Source: Malania oleifera
Lineage: Eukaryota; Streptophyta; Magnoliopsida; Santalales; Ximeniaceae
Length of the DNA: 64,000 bases
Direction: 5' to 3'
Assembly (NCBI RefSeq): GCF_029873635.1
Contig: NC_080423.1
Coordinates: 101,804,991-101,868,990 of the forward strand
The position numbers and the translations under genes are program-made. Shown in pieces: positions 1 to 12,342 of this stretch. The first letter of the stretch is position 1, and the number at the start of each line of letters is the position of its first letter. The notes under the pieces are model-generated. The model saw nothing but the letters and a program-made list of their open reading frames with translations. It was not told where the DNA came from and did no database searches.

Positions 1-533
1 TCAAAAGAAAGAGAAAAAAATGTGATTTTTCTCATGCTACCCAGATTTCATCAAGACACTGATCCTGTTTCTTCTGTGGTCCGATCGAGCTAAAATTTGG
101 AGGAGAGGTTCACGACTCAAAGAGCTACAATATGAACGGTGGAGATCGGATTTGGAGCTCGGAAGTTGGGTTTTTTCCTGTGAACAGTAACCTCGAATTT
201 GGTATATTCTCTCCAATTCTCTTTGTATTTGCCAATATTGTAGATATCTTGATGAGAGATATTTGTATCCTCTAATTACGATTAGAGAAGACTTTTTGTA
301 CCCATTATTTTATTGATAGTGGAGATTTTAACTGGCCTAGGTCCCGTGGTTTTTCTTCCTCACATTGGGGAAGTTTTCCACGTAAAAAATTACTTGTATT
401 CTTGTGACTTGGTGTGATTGATTATTTCTCTTATTATTTCCAGCATGTATAAAAGTAGAGATACACTATATTTTCTTGCATATAGGGAGAAGAATTATTC
501 CGCTGTGGTAGTTTATTGATATCTCTCCCAACA
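1..533 (+). mobile_element. Ty1/copia 5' LTR, 3' part (window cuts its start)
   Basis: The stretch runs into CAACA at 533 and is followed directly by a primer-binding site and a gag reading region, so it is the end of a 5' LTR. It contains promoter/leader-like low-complexity text and the usual AT-rich copia LTR composition. The LTR start lies outside the window. Family assignment (Tork/Tnt1-like) comes from the protein region that follows, not from the LTR itself. Confidence 0.8.
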
Positions 534-536
534 AAG

Positions 537-548
537 TGGTATCAGAGC
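537..548 (+). other. copia primer-binding site
   Basis: TGGTATCAGAGC, complementary to the 3' end of plant initiator-methionine tRNA, starts four bases after the LTR end. This is the standard minus-strand primer site of plant copia and Ty3 elements and fixes the LTR/internal boundary. Confidence 0.85.
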
Positions 549-582
549 CAGGTTAACAGATTGTCAGGTTGGCAGTTTGAGT

Positions 583-1410
583 TATGGAAGCAAATACTAG
601 TAGAATGATTAATCTCAATGGTTTAAATTATCACATATGGAAAGTAAAAATGGAGGATCTTCTTTATGTGAAAGATTATTACCTACCGGTATTTAGTGTT
701 GAAAAACCAGAAAAAAAAGCTTGATGTGGAATGGACTTTGTTACATCGAAAGGTGTGTGGGTATATCAGGTAATGGGTAGATGATAATATTTTGAACCAT
801 ATTAGTGGAGACACAAATGCACGTTCTCTATGAAATAAGCTTGAACAGTTATATGCTAGAAAGACTGGAAATAATAAGTTGTTTCTGATTAAACAAATGA
901 TGGCTTTGAGGTACCAAAACGAGACTCCTTTATCTGATCACTTGAATACATTCCAAGGAATTATTAATCAGTTGGCTGGAATGGGTATTAAATTTGATGA
1001 TGAGATACAAGGGTTATGGTTGCTTGGTTCATTACCGGACTTGTGGGAGACGCTCAGAACTTCATTGTCTAATTTTGCTCCAAAAGTGTAATCACAATGG
1101 ATATGACCAAGAGCTGTTTGATAAATGAAGAGATGAGAAGAAAAAAACAGGAGTCCTCTTCACAGTCAGAGATCTTGGATACAGAAAAGAGGGGGAGAAG
1201 TAAGAGCAGAGGTCCGAAGAATAGAGATAATAGCATAAGAAAGTCCAACAAGTTTGCAAATGTTGAGTGTCATCATTGCGGGAAAAATGGACACATCAAG
1301 AAATATTGCAGGCAATTGAAGAGAGAAACCAAGAATGAGAAAGGGAAGGGAACGAAGAATGGAGATAACAAAGATGGTGATGATAAAGTTGCTACTACCA
1401 CTCCTCCATA
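583..1410 (+). mobile_element. copia gag region (fossil)
   Basis: Opens with [19 protein letters not shown], the usual start of Tnt1-type gag, which forms the virus-like particle. Further conserved segments are MMALRYQNETPLSDHLNTFQ and GIKFDDEIQGLWLLGSLPD (about 899-1050), a basic stretch, and a single CCHC zinc knuckle (about 1270-1310). It is part of the broken copia element and is not expected to make product. Confidence 0.8.
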
Positions 1411-1435
1411 ATTCCTCATTGTTTATGATGATGAG

Positions 1436-2114
1436 ATGATAAATGTTGCATATCATGAGACCAGTTGGATGATTGACAGTGGTGCCTCCATTCATGCTAC
1501 ATCTCGGAAGGATCTCTTTACATCCTATAGATCTAGTGACTTTGGAATAGTAAAAATGGGAAATGATGGCTTGGTTAAAGTCATTAGAATTGGGGATATG
1601 TATCTGAAGACAAAAAGGGCACGAGTTTAGTTCTTAGAGATGTGAAGCATATTCGTGACATTCGCTTGAATTTGATTTCTGTAGGTAAACTTGATGACAA
1701 AGGGTACTGCAACACTTTCAATGATGGCCAGTGGAAGCTCACCAAGGGTGCTATGGTTGTGGCTCATGGCATGAAACACTCTGCATTGTACATTATGCAA
1801 GCAAAGATCTCCAACGACATAGCTAATGCGATGGAGGATAATGGTACAACAGAGTTGTGGCACAAGAGACTGGCTCATATGAGTGAGAAAGGATTAGCTC
1901 TACTGGGGAAGAAAAGTCTACTATGTGGACTGAAAAGTACACTTCTGAAAAGGTGTACTCATTGTTTGTCAGGAAAGCAGAGCAGAGTTTCCTTTAAGAA
2001 TTCCCCTCATTCGAGAAAGTCAGAGATACTGGATTTAGTACATTCGAATGTGTGTGACCCTATGAAGACGAGAACACTTGGTGGCTCCAGATACTTTGTG
2101 ACCTTCATAGATGA
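1436..2114 (+). mobile_element. copia protease and pre-integrase/integrase start (fossil)
   Basis: Contains the aspartic protease active-site motif DSGAS (about 1471-1485), the segment IRDIRLNLISVGKLDDKGY typical of the protease-integrase linker, the GAG-pre-integrase LWHKRLAHMSEKGL with the following C..C pair (RCTHCLSGKQ), and the integrase core start FVTFIDD. The integrase continues on the far side of the nested Ty3 element at 14514. Confidence 0.8.
2110..2114. repeat. Target-site duplication of the nested Ty3 element (left copy)
   Basis: GATGA at 2110-2114 is repeated at 14514-14518 and flanks TG...TA ends of the Ty3 element. It shows a simple integration into the copia integrase region. 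Confidence 0.85.
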
Positions 2115-3608
2115 TGTCACGCCCCGAACCTTGAAATGGGACCTAGGGGTGAAAATGTAACCTAACCTATCCCTATATCATACAATCATATCCACAGATA
2201 CAGTACAAAGGATGAGGGTCCGACCCCATGGGGTTCCCAGGCACCCTAAACACATCCAAACTCAACAGAATATACGCAGCGAAAAGGTCATTCTATATAT
2301 ATACAGTACCATACCAAAGTCTATACAAGAGTAGAAACAGGCTCTATCGAAAACCTACAAACGGGTGCCCAAATACATCTCAAAATGGCAACCTAACAAA
2401 AATACAGTCCTAGCACTTACCCAAGCGCTAAACGCAGTACATCGGCCACTACGCTCCCTACACCAGGATGCTAGTTTCGGTTACTCGAAGGACCTGTAAA
2501 AATGTACATATAGCAGGGGTGAGACACCTCTCAGTAAGGAAGAACACATGTTATATCGGTGTGTGGCATTTGAGTGTTATCATGATACAACATACACGCA
2601 ATTAAATGCATTCCAGTACAAGTTTTCACAGTGCATACACGCACCCATACACATACACATGATCAGTAGTCCTCAGTGTCATCACACCCTACAGCCCGAA
2701 GCTGGCCCGCGACATACGACGTTGGCCCGTAGCCAACCTGCGAACACGACACCACCGACACATGGCTAGTCCCCGACTCCCATGGCATCGAACCGGCGCA
2801 TAACTGGTGGATCCACACCCTTCCGCCTGATCTTCCAGAATAGGCTCACGCCCTCGGATATAGAGCCGGACACTCTTGCCCACATGGCAGGCGGTAAAAT
2901 ACACGCCCTCAGATATAGAGCCGGACACTCTTAGTACCTGGAACAATTCGGAACCCCGTTCCTACTAGCATTTCAACCATCACACACACACATGCATGCT
3001 CATATAACCAAACAAACCACACCCATTTGGTAATCTAAATTATGGTTTTTCAAACAAATACAGTTTAAACAAGTCAAAGCACGATAATCCCAATATCACA
3101 GTATAAATCAACATATACCCACGGTTTTCAACAAAACTAGGGATGTAGCCCGTTGCCCCCTTTTTCCAAAACTATAATAATGAAAAACTCATAGTTTTCC
3201 CCGTTATATCCCCCCAAATGAGTAGCCAAAACACACATAGGACCGTGGACCACAGTTCCACCGAGAACGATTTCAAAAATAACCGATATAAACATAGTTC
3301 CCCTTACCTTTTCCCCGAATAGAAAATCCCGAACTCCAAGGCCCCTACACATCGAACCGAGTTCCAAAACCTACAAATCACAGTACAGAATATACTCAAA
3401 AGACAATTTCCTACAAAACTACCAGATCAGAATTGAAAACCGAGCCTTACCTCAATTTTACGCCAAAACCCAAAAATCTCCGAAACGAGATTTCAATCCA
3501 TAGAAATTGTAGAGAATCCTTCCACGATCCTCGTGGTAACTTTAGATTTCCGATTCCAGCAACGATCGTCAAAGAAATCTAGAGAGAGAGAGTGTGTAGA
3601 GAGAGTTT

Positions 3609-3677
<69 letters not shown>

Positions 3678-4002
3678 GATTGAAGTTTCTTAGCTTGGAA
3701 GTAAAGAATATTCTATTTATAGCCCTTTTGACCTGGCCCACTTCGTCGACGAAATGGTGCCTTCGTCGATGAATCTTCCACTACCTTCGTCGATGAATCG
3801 GTGGCCTCGTCAACGAATCTGAGATCACCGATTTTCTTGAAACTCCTCGGCTTCTCCTTGTCGACAAGTCTCTGAATTTAGTCGACGAGAAGAACAAAGG
3901 CTTCGTCGATGAAATCTGGCTTTGTCGAAGAGGCTTGCTCTTTTACCAAAATGTTCCTCTCTTTAAATGTTTAACCCATTTATCACGGTTCGAGTTCTTA
4001 CA
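2115..4002 (-). mobile_element. 3' LTR of the Ty3 element
   Basis: About 1.9 kb, TGTCACGCCCCGAAC at the left end and TTCTTACA at the right end. It holds the shared box GTGAGACACCTCTCAGTAAG near 2519-2538, a GA microsatellite at about 3578-3674, a TATA-like segment near 3711-3720 and, on the far side of it, a cluster of GTCGAC-centred palindromes (about 3743-3915). It is the partner of the split LTR 9036-14513. Confidence 0.85.
3578..3674. repeat. GA/TC microsatellite in the Ty3 LTR
   Basis: Nearly pure GA dinucleotide run. It lies in the transcribed leader part of the LTR (minus strand reads TC). The reading frames across it are repeat artefacts. The other LTR carries a much shorter GA run at about 12208-12229. 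Confidence 0.9.
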
Positions 4003-4016
4003 ATCTCCCCTCCTTA
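4003..4016 (-). other. Polypurine tract of the Ty3 element
   Basis: Minus strand reads AAGGAGGGGAGAT immediately before the LTR start TGTAAGAACTCG. This is the expected plus-strand primer position and confirms the minus-strand orientation. Confidence 0.75.
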
Positions 4017-4386
4017 TAAAAATTTCGTCGTCGAAATTTGCCATCTCTCATTCATAAAGTCATATCCGGAATACACATATACGAACTACCAACAAGAAAC
4101 TTGAGACTACTACAGCGCAGTCCCATCATACACATACACATACACATCCTCACTTATGGCAGAGGAATACCGTGGTTACATATACAACTGTCTCAGGAGT
4201 TCACCACACACACGTACTCCCGACGACTAACCACCTATCCCAACCCACAGTAGGATCATGTACAAGTGCTTAAAACAACTGTGGATACTTCCGGCATATT
4301 TTCGTTTCCAGTTCCCAAGAAGCTTCCTCAATCTCGTGGTTCCGCCACAATACCTTCACTAACGGTATCTCTTTCGTACGAAGCTT

Positions 4387-7300
4387 CTAAACTTTACGGT
4401 CCAGAACCTGAACAGCTATCTCCTCATACGCTAAAGTATCCCCAATTTCTAACTCATCATAACTAATAACATGTGAAGGATCCAACACGTGCTTCCTCAA
4501 CATGGATACGTGAAACACATCATAGAGCCTCGAAAGTGTTGGAGGTAATACAATCCTGTAGGCTACCGGACCTACTCGCTCAAGTTCCTCGAATGGTTCG
4601 ATATACCTCGGGCTCATCTTGCCCTTCCTCCCAAATCTCATCACCCCTTTCATTGGAGCGATACACAGAAATACCTTACCTCCCACTTCGAACTCTAATT
4701 CACGGCGGCGAACATCTGCGTAACTCTTCTGCCGACTCTGAGCTGATTTAATCCTCTCTTGGACCAAACCCACCTTCTCAGACGCCTGTTGCACAAGTTC
4801 AGGTCCTAACACCTGATGTTCACCAACCTCATCCCAACACAATGGAGATCGACATCTCCGACCATATAGAGCCTCGAACGGTGCCATCCCGATACTAGAC
4901 TAGAAGCTGTTATTATAAGCGAACTCAACAAGTGGCATAAACTGTATCCAACTACCACCGAAGTCTAACACACACGCTTGCAACATATCTTCCAATATCC
5001 GTATCGTCCTCTCCGACTGTTCATTAGTCTGGGGGTGGAACGCTATACTGAAAGTAAGCTTCGTCCCCAATACCTCTTGTAAACTCGTTCAGAATCGAGA
5101 AGTAAACCTTAGATCTCGATCTAACACAATGGACACTGGTACCCCGTGCATTCTAACAATCTTATGCACATACAACTCCGCCAACCTACTTAAAGGATAG
5201 CCAACTTTCATCGATATGAAATGAGCAGCTTTTGTCAATCAAACCACGACCACCCAGATAGCATTCTGCCCGTGAAGTGCTGGTGGAAAACTGGTCACAA
5301 AATCCATGGAAATATGCTCCCATTTCCACACCGGAATAGGCAAAGGCTGCAACGGCCTTGTCGGCCTCTAATGTTCAGTTTTCACCTACTGACACGTCAG
5401 ACACTGCTCCACAAACTGAGCAATCTGCCTCTTCATACCATACCACCAGAAGGTCTCGCACAAGTCCTGATACATTTTTGTACTACCAGGATGTACCGTA
5501 TACGTAGAACGATGCGCCTCCTCTAGAATCGTCCTTCTAATCTCATCATCGTTCAGAACACACAGTCTAGTCCCAAACCTCAACACACCTCCCTCAGAAA
5601 TGTTAAACTCTGTAGCCAGTCCCTGCTGTACCTTTTCCATAACCTCTGCCAACTCTGCATCACTAGCCTGCGCGGCTTTTATACGTTCAAACAAGGTCGG
5701 TTGGACCACCAAATCAGCAAGATAAGCTTGATGATCACCAACCACCAACTCTATAACTGAGTTTTCCAAATCCCGTCTGATGTGACACTGAGTTACAACA
5801 GCAGATACAGTCGTAAGCCTCGACTTCCGACTCAGCGCATCAGCCACCACATTAGCCTTTCTCGGGTGATAACTGATTGTGTCATCGTAGTCCTTAATCA
5901 ATTCAAGCCACCGTCTCTGCCTCATGTTCAACTCCTTCTGTGTGAAGAAATACCTAAGGCTCTTATGGTCAGTGAAGATCTCACACTGCACCCCGTACAG
6001 ATAGTGTCGCTAGATCTTTAGCGCATATACTATAGCAGCTAATTCCAGATCATGCGTAGGTTAGTTCTTTTCATACTCTTTCAATTGCTGAGAGGCAACG
6101 CTACTACCTTACTCTGCTGCATGAGCACACATCCTAGGCCTTTTAGAGACGCGTCTCTATAAGTCACAAACACACCAATCCTCGAAGGAATGGTCAACAC
6201 TGGAGCAGTAACCAGCTGGTGCTTCAACTCCTGAAAGCACTGCTTGCAATCACTGGTCCACTCAAACTGGACTCCCTTCCTGATCAATCGTGTCAGAGGT
6301 CCAGACAGTTTAGAGAAACCCTCTATGAACTGACAATAATAACTTGCCAGTCCCACAAAACTCCGAACCCCCTGCACATTTTTCGGCCTTACCTAGTCGA
6401 CCACAGTTTCAATTTTGCTAGAATCAACTGATATACCATCTCCTGTAACCACATGGCCTAAGAACGCAATTTGACTCAACCAGAATTCACACTTCTTTAA
6501 TTTAGCATACAACTTCTTCTCCCACAAAATCTGTAACACTAGCCTCAAATGTTTCACATGCTCTTCCGTACTCCTCGAGTATACCAGAATATCATCAATG
6601 AATACCACCACGAATCGATCCAAGTACTCATGGAAAACCCTGTTCATCAGATCCATGAACACCGCTGGAGCATTCGTTAACCCAAAAGGCATGAGTAAAA
6701 ACTCGTAATGGCCATATCTGGTTTGGAAAGCAGTCTTCGCTACATCCTCCGGTCTAACCCTCACCTGGTGACATCCTGACCGCAAATCGATCTTTGAAAA
6801 GACCCGCGTCCCCTGCAATTGGTCAAAAAGATCAACGAGGTAAAGGATAGAGATTTTTCATAGTCACCCTGTTAATCTTAGGGTAATCAATGCACATTCG
6901 CATCGACCTGTCCTTCTTCTTCACAAACAGTACTGGAGCTCCTCAGGGCGAAATACTAGGTCGAATGAATCCCTTGTCCAATAGTTCCTATAACTGCTCC
7001 TTCAACTCCCGAAGTTTTTCTGGAGCCATCCAGTACAGAGCTTTAGAGATCGGTGCCTTACCGGGTAGCAACTCTATCGCAAACTCCACCTCACGATCTG
7101 GAGGTAAACCGGGTAAATCATCTGAAAACACATCTGGGAACTAGCTGACTACTCGAATGTCCTCGAGTCTCAACTCATCCTGCGGTGGTTCCTTCATACA
7201 AGCTAGGTACCCCTGACATCCATCCAAGAGTAGCCTCCTCGCCTGTAGTGCTGATAGAATCTGTGGCGTTGGACGCACACATGATCCCACGAATTCATAC

Positions 7301-7803
7301 TCCTGCTCCCCAGAAGGTCTAAAAACTACCACCTTCCTACGACAGTCGATCACAGCATAACTAGAGAACAATCAATCCATTCCTATAATGACATCGAACC
7401 CTGACATGTCGTATACCACAAGATTTGTCGGTAGTAGCTTATCCTAAATTTCTATTAGGCAGTCTACCAACATCTTCCTATAGAAAGATACACTCCCAGA
7501 TGGTGTAGTAATAGATAACACCTCATTCATATCTCGGGTCTCAACCCCACATCGTCCTACAAAATTCACAGACACAAAGGAATGAGTTGTACCTGAATCA
7601 AACAAAACAAAAGCTTTTTTCAAAAGCAATAATAAGGTACCTGTCACCACATTACCTGCATGCTCAACGTCCGCTGGAGTAAGAGAGTGTACTCTGGCCG
7701 GAGCTGTATTCGTCTGAGCGGTTCCCCGAGGTATTTGATTGCTCCCTCGGTTTCCACTGAATGTAGACACATCTCGTTTCGGTGCACGAAAATCATGAGA
7801 CAT
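4387..7803 (-). mobile_element. Ty3 pol region: protease, RT, RNase H, integrase (fossil)
   Basis: Protease motif LFDSGTTHSFVS near 7575-7615. Reverse transcriptase segment [15 protein letters not shown] and catalytic FIDDILVYS at about 6570-6800. RNase H start near 6220-6380 and [11 protein letters not shown]-type motif near 5950-5985. Integrase zinc finger ([11 protein letters not shown] then CLTCQ) near 5386-5500, and the C-terminal FEALYGRRCRSPLCW to GRKGKMSPRYIEPF segment at about 4480-4880. These domains define a Ty3 polyprotein. The region is broken in many places and is a fossil. Confidence 0.85.
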
Positions 7804-7829
7804 GTGGCCTGACCGGCCACAGTTGTAGT

Positions 7830-8715
7830 AGTTACCCCCAAATGACCGGCACTCACCCTCGTGCCACCTGTGATATTTGGTACAATGACCACCAGTCTAG
7901 CTCATCTGAGAATCCTGGCACTCGGTATTCTGATGATAACCCGAGCCCTTGCTCATTTTCTTCCACGATCCCTGACGAGATCCTGTTTGAGAACCATAAG
8001 GTACTGTCCTCTTCCTCGATTCCTGATCCACTTCGTCCTCTCGGATATCGATCTTAATCACCGTAGGCTTATCCACCAACACTGAGAACTCGTGGATCTT
8101 AAGCATACCCATCAGTCTACGGATATCCTTTCTCAAGCCCTTCTCAAACCTCTGAGTCTTCTCGTACTCGCTTAAGATCATACATGGTGCAAAGCGGGAC
8201 AACTCTATGTATCGAGCCGCATACCCCTGTAGCGTCAAACTCCCCTAAGTTAGCGCAGAAAACTTATCTGCCTTCGCATCACGTACTGAAGCCGGGAAGT
8301 ATCTGTTAAAGAACACCTCCTTGAATCGACTCCACGTCCTCTCCTCAAGACCACTCCTCTGCTTCTCCAGCAGATTCACTGCAGTCCACCATCGACCCGC
8401 CTCCCTAGACAGCTAAAAAGTAGCATAGAGGACTCGTTGCATATCCGTGCAGTGCAGGACCTCCAAGATCCTCTCAGTCTTCTCCACCCAATCATTAGGT
8501 ATCGTCGGGTCAGGTCCTCCAAAGAACGTCGGAGGATCCATGTGTGTGAACCTCTCAATGGTGCACCCCGCAGCGGAAGGAGAGCGCTCGCGTATCCTCA
8601 CACTCCGCCCGATCTCTCGTAACACCTACCTCATCAAACCTCGAGGCACAGAAGGAGACTCATCACTCATAGTCTCTTCGGAGCCACTTCCCAGGTTATT
8701 ATCCTTGGGTTCCAT
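7830..8715 (-). mobile_element. Ty3 gag region (fossil)
   Basis: Minus-strand reading from an ATG at 8715 (MEPKDNNLGSGSEE) through MDPPTFFGGPDPTIPNDW (about 8495-8545), the usual start of the retrotransposon gag domain, to segments such as RYIELSRFAP and FEKGLRKDIRRLM (about 8110-8215) and a zinc-knuckle-like CGRSGHMSH near 7800-7830. It encoded the particle protein of the Ty3 element. Broken. Confidence 0.75.
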
Positions 8716-9020
8716 TTTGCAACACAATAGGAATCTATCAGCATCTATACAACACATACAGTTAACGCAATGATCTACACTAATCTTGTTAACTACTCCC
8801 TTCCAGGTCTAGGTCTGTCCTATCACACTGACGCAAAAGTCGTCAATGATCTGCCCTTTACTGGAATCGTCATCTTAGGAAAAACACGGAATACCGTCGA
8901 TAAATTCCAGTCTAGCAACCGAACAACCCCCAACCAACTCTACCCATTTCCACATTCTATACTCTGGTATGTACTCACAACTAAGCCTAACCAAGTCTAC
9001 AAGATCTAGTAACCTAGTTA

Positions 9021-9032
9021 GCTTTGATACCA
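9021..9032 (-). other. Ty3 primer-binding site
   Basis: Minus strand reads TGGTATCAAAGC three bases after the LTR end (9036), one base different from the plant initiator-methionine tRNA complement. It marks the inner edge of the 5' LTR. Confidence 0.8.
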
Positions 9033-9137
9033 AGTTGTCACACCCCGAACCCTAAAATGGGACCCAAGGGTGAAATTGTAACCTAACCTGTCCCTGTATC
9101 ATACAATCATATCCACAGACATAGTACAAAGGATGAG

Positions 9138-11124
9138 TGTAGTGACCCGAAGAATTATAGCGTTTTTAATAATAAGAGGAAGAGAAAATAGATATAGAAA
9201 CAGAAGGAGGTCGTAGACTCCGCGTTTGTCGACGACATTGCATTTTGGAGATAATATTAAATAATCAAAATTTTAGAAAATTGCCAGGCTTCTTCGATGA
9301 ATATAGGGTTTCATCGACGAAGGCCTTAAGAATTTCGTCGACGAACACAGGGCCTCGTCAACAAATTTTGTGAAGGGCTCGTCGACGAAGTGACATGGCT
9401 CGTCGACGAATCTGACAGTATAAAAGGAGGAAAACTGGGATTTTTATTAGTTCTCTCACCGCTCTATCTCTCCTCTCTCTCTCTCACGACTCTCTCTCCC
9501 TTCTCTCTTCATTTCTAGCCCCACCAGTCGCCAGATCGACGATCCGAAGCTACCACGACGCTCCTAGCGGAGTTCTTTAGGCATCTACTGGAGCGGATCG
9601 TCTAGAAATCAGAGTTGGAAATCATCCCAAATTCAGGGTAAGACCTTTTAGCCTCTTTTTGGCCTCATGACAGTTATAGGAAATAATATAGGTAGGAAAA
9701 TACTGATGTTTAGTTTTGGCATATGTTGATTTTAGGATGTTTTGTAGGAGGCCCTACGGGTGTTAGGCTTGTTTTCCCTAGGGGCTTTTCAGTAGTAAGG
9801 TTAGAAAATTTCTAAATATTATGCAATGTATTTATTTATGAAAATTATGTATTACAGTATGGTGTGGCTTGAGAATGTGTATGTAGTATGGGAATATGTT
9901 TTATGAATTGTAGTTTCATGATTTTATGTATTCCAATGCTATGATTATGTGAATTACAGTACCATGTTTTGACGGATTTTAATACCATGATTATACGAAT
10001 TACGGACACAGTATTATGATTACGTAGTTCCAGTATTATGATTTACATAGTTTAAAGCATGCCATGTTTTCTATTACCCTAACATTCAAAGTATACAGAC
10101 AGAGCATTTACAGAATATATAGACAGTTATACAGAGATAGCATCGAGATGCTACAATTATAGTATGTACAGAATAGAAAGATAGCGTTATGGTAATTTTG
10201 AAAACATGATGAAAATAGTGAAAGATTTTATATATGAATATGTATATAGTATCAGACCTTGTTGGACCATACAGTTTACAGAGCACAGTACCGTAGCTAC
10301 ATGCAGTATACAGTTTACAGAGTGCAACCGCCTATTCAGATAATAGGCTGTAGGTTGATCGTATAGTGCCCTTGACGTGGACAGACTCCCCATCAGATAT
10401 GGGTAGAGGTGGGCAGATCGACTGAGGGAGTATAGTGATTTACCTGGTCGGCCAGCCAGGGTAGATCCCGCCTATGGCCCGCACAATCCTGTCATGAGGG
10501 GTTAAATCATGACATACAGATATCCACAGGGGAAAGTTTATAGTTATTATTATGTATATTCTGATTTATAGAGACAGGGAAATTACTTATGTATGTTAGA
10601 AGTATTTTGAATAGTAACTTAAATACAGATGTGTTAAATGATATGGAATTGGGGATAAATATTATGATTTGTATTGTATTTATAAATCCAGATATACATG
10701 ATTATATGGAAACAGATTTTTATGAAATGATAACTCAATTGCCACACACTAGTAATAGCATATATCGTCTTACTGAGCATTGGCTCATCCCAGTGTTGAA
10801 ACCTTTTTCAGGTGATCCAGGTAGGTGAGCAGATCAGGCTCGTAAGTAGAGGGGCGACGGTAGTGCCTTGACAGCAAAGTGAGTACAGTGAAAGATTTTT
10901 GTTTACCCCAACTAGCTGAGGGTATTTTTGGGAAAACAGTGTTATGTGTATATTTTGGGGAAAATGGTAGCACTCTGGTATTGGTTTTTGTATTGTGTAT
11001 ATACTTTCATATGGTTATGTCTATGTGATTATGCTTCTCACTGCTTAGGTCATTAATGTGGTATCAGAGTATGTTAATTATTACAATGGAAAAAAAAATC
11101 ATGTTAATTAAGCAGGTCGTTATA
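9138..11124 (+). mobile_element. Solo LTR, Ty3-like, nested in the Ty3 5' LTR
   Basis: 1987 bases from TGTAGTGACCCG to GTCGTTATA, flanked by ATGAG at 9133-9137 and 11125-11129. No internal region, so a solo LTR left by recombination between two LTRs. Seen inside: palindromes around GTCGAC at about 9227-9416, TATAAAAGG at about 9420, a CT run, a donor-like AGGGTAAGACC near 9640, and the box CTTACTGAGCATTGGCTCAT near 10769-10788. It is the same family as 12343-14333 but in the other orientation. Confidence 0.85.
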
Positions 11125-12342
11125 ATGAGGGTTCAACCCCGTGGGGTTCCCAGGCACCCTAAACACATCCAAACTCAATAGAATATACGCATTGGAAAAA
11201 GGTCATTCTATATATATACAGTACCATACCAGAATCTATACAAGAGCAGAAACATGCTCTATCGAAAACGTATAAACGGGTTCCCAAATACATCTCAAAA
11301 TGGCAATCCATAAAAAATACAGTCCTAGCACTTACCCAAGCGCTAAACGTAGTACACCGGCCACTATGCTCCCTACATCGGGACGCTAGTTCCGGTTACT
11401 CGAAGGACTTGTAAAAATGTATGTACAGCAGGGGTGAGACACCTCTCAGTAAGGAAGAACACATGTTATATCGGTATGTGGCATTTAAGTGTTATCATGA
11501 TACAACATACACAGTTAAATGCATTCCAGTACTAGTTTCCACAGTGCATACACGCACCCATACACATACACATGATCAGTAGTCCTCGGTGTCGTCACAC
11601 CCTTCGGCCCGAAGCTGGCCTGTGACATATGGCATTGGCCCGTAGCCAACCCGTGAACATGGCGCCATTGGCACATGGCCAGTCCCCAACTCCCATGGCA
11701 TCGTACCAGTGCATAACTGGTGGATCCACACCCTTCGGCTAGATCTACAGGAATAGGCTCACGCCCTCGAATATAGAGCTGGATACTCTTGCCCACATGA
11801 CAGGCGGTAAAATACACGCCCTCAGATATAAAGCCGGACACTCTCAGTACCTGAAACAATTCAGAACCCCGTTCCTACTAGCATTTCAACCATCACACAC
11901 ACACATGCATGCTCATATAACCAAACAAACCACACCCATTTGATAATCTAAATCATGATTTTTCAAACAAATACAGTTTAAACAAGTCAAGGCACGGCCA
12001 TCCCAATATCAAAGTATAAATCAACATATACCCATGGTTTTCAACAAAACCAGGGATGCAGTCCGTCGCCCCCTTTTTCAATTTTACGCCAAAACCCAAA
12101 AATCTCCGTAACGAGATTCCGATCCGTAGAAATTATAAAGAATCCTTCCATGATCCTTGTGGTAACTTCAGATTTTCGATTCCAGCAACGATCAGCGAAG
12201 AAATCTAGAGAGAGAGAGAGAGAGAGAGATAGGATTGAAGTTTCTTAGCTTGGAAGTAAAGAATATTCTATTTATAGCCCTTTTGACTTGGCCCACTTCG
12301 TCGACGAAATGGTGCCTTCGTCAACGAATCTTCCACTACCTT

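Noticed and set aside
3533-3772. Open frames over the GA/TC run (ERERER / SLSLSL)
   Set aside because: Pure microsatellite translation inside an LTR; no start context or domain.
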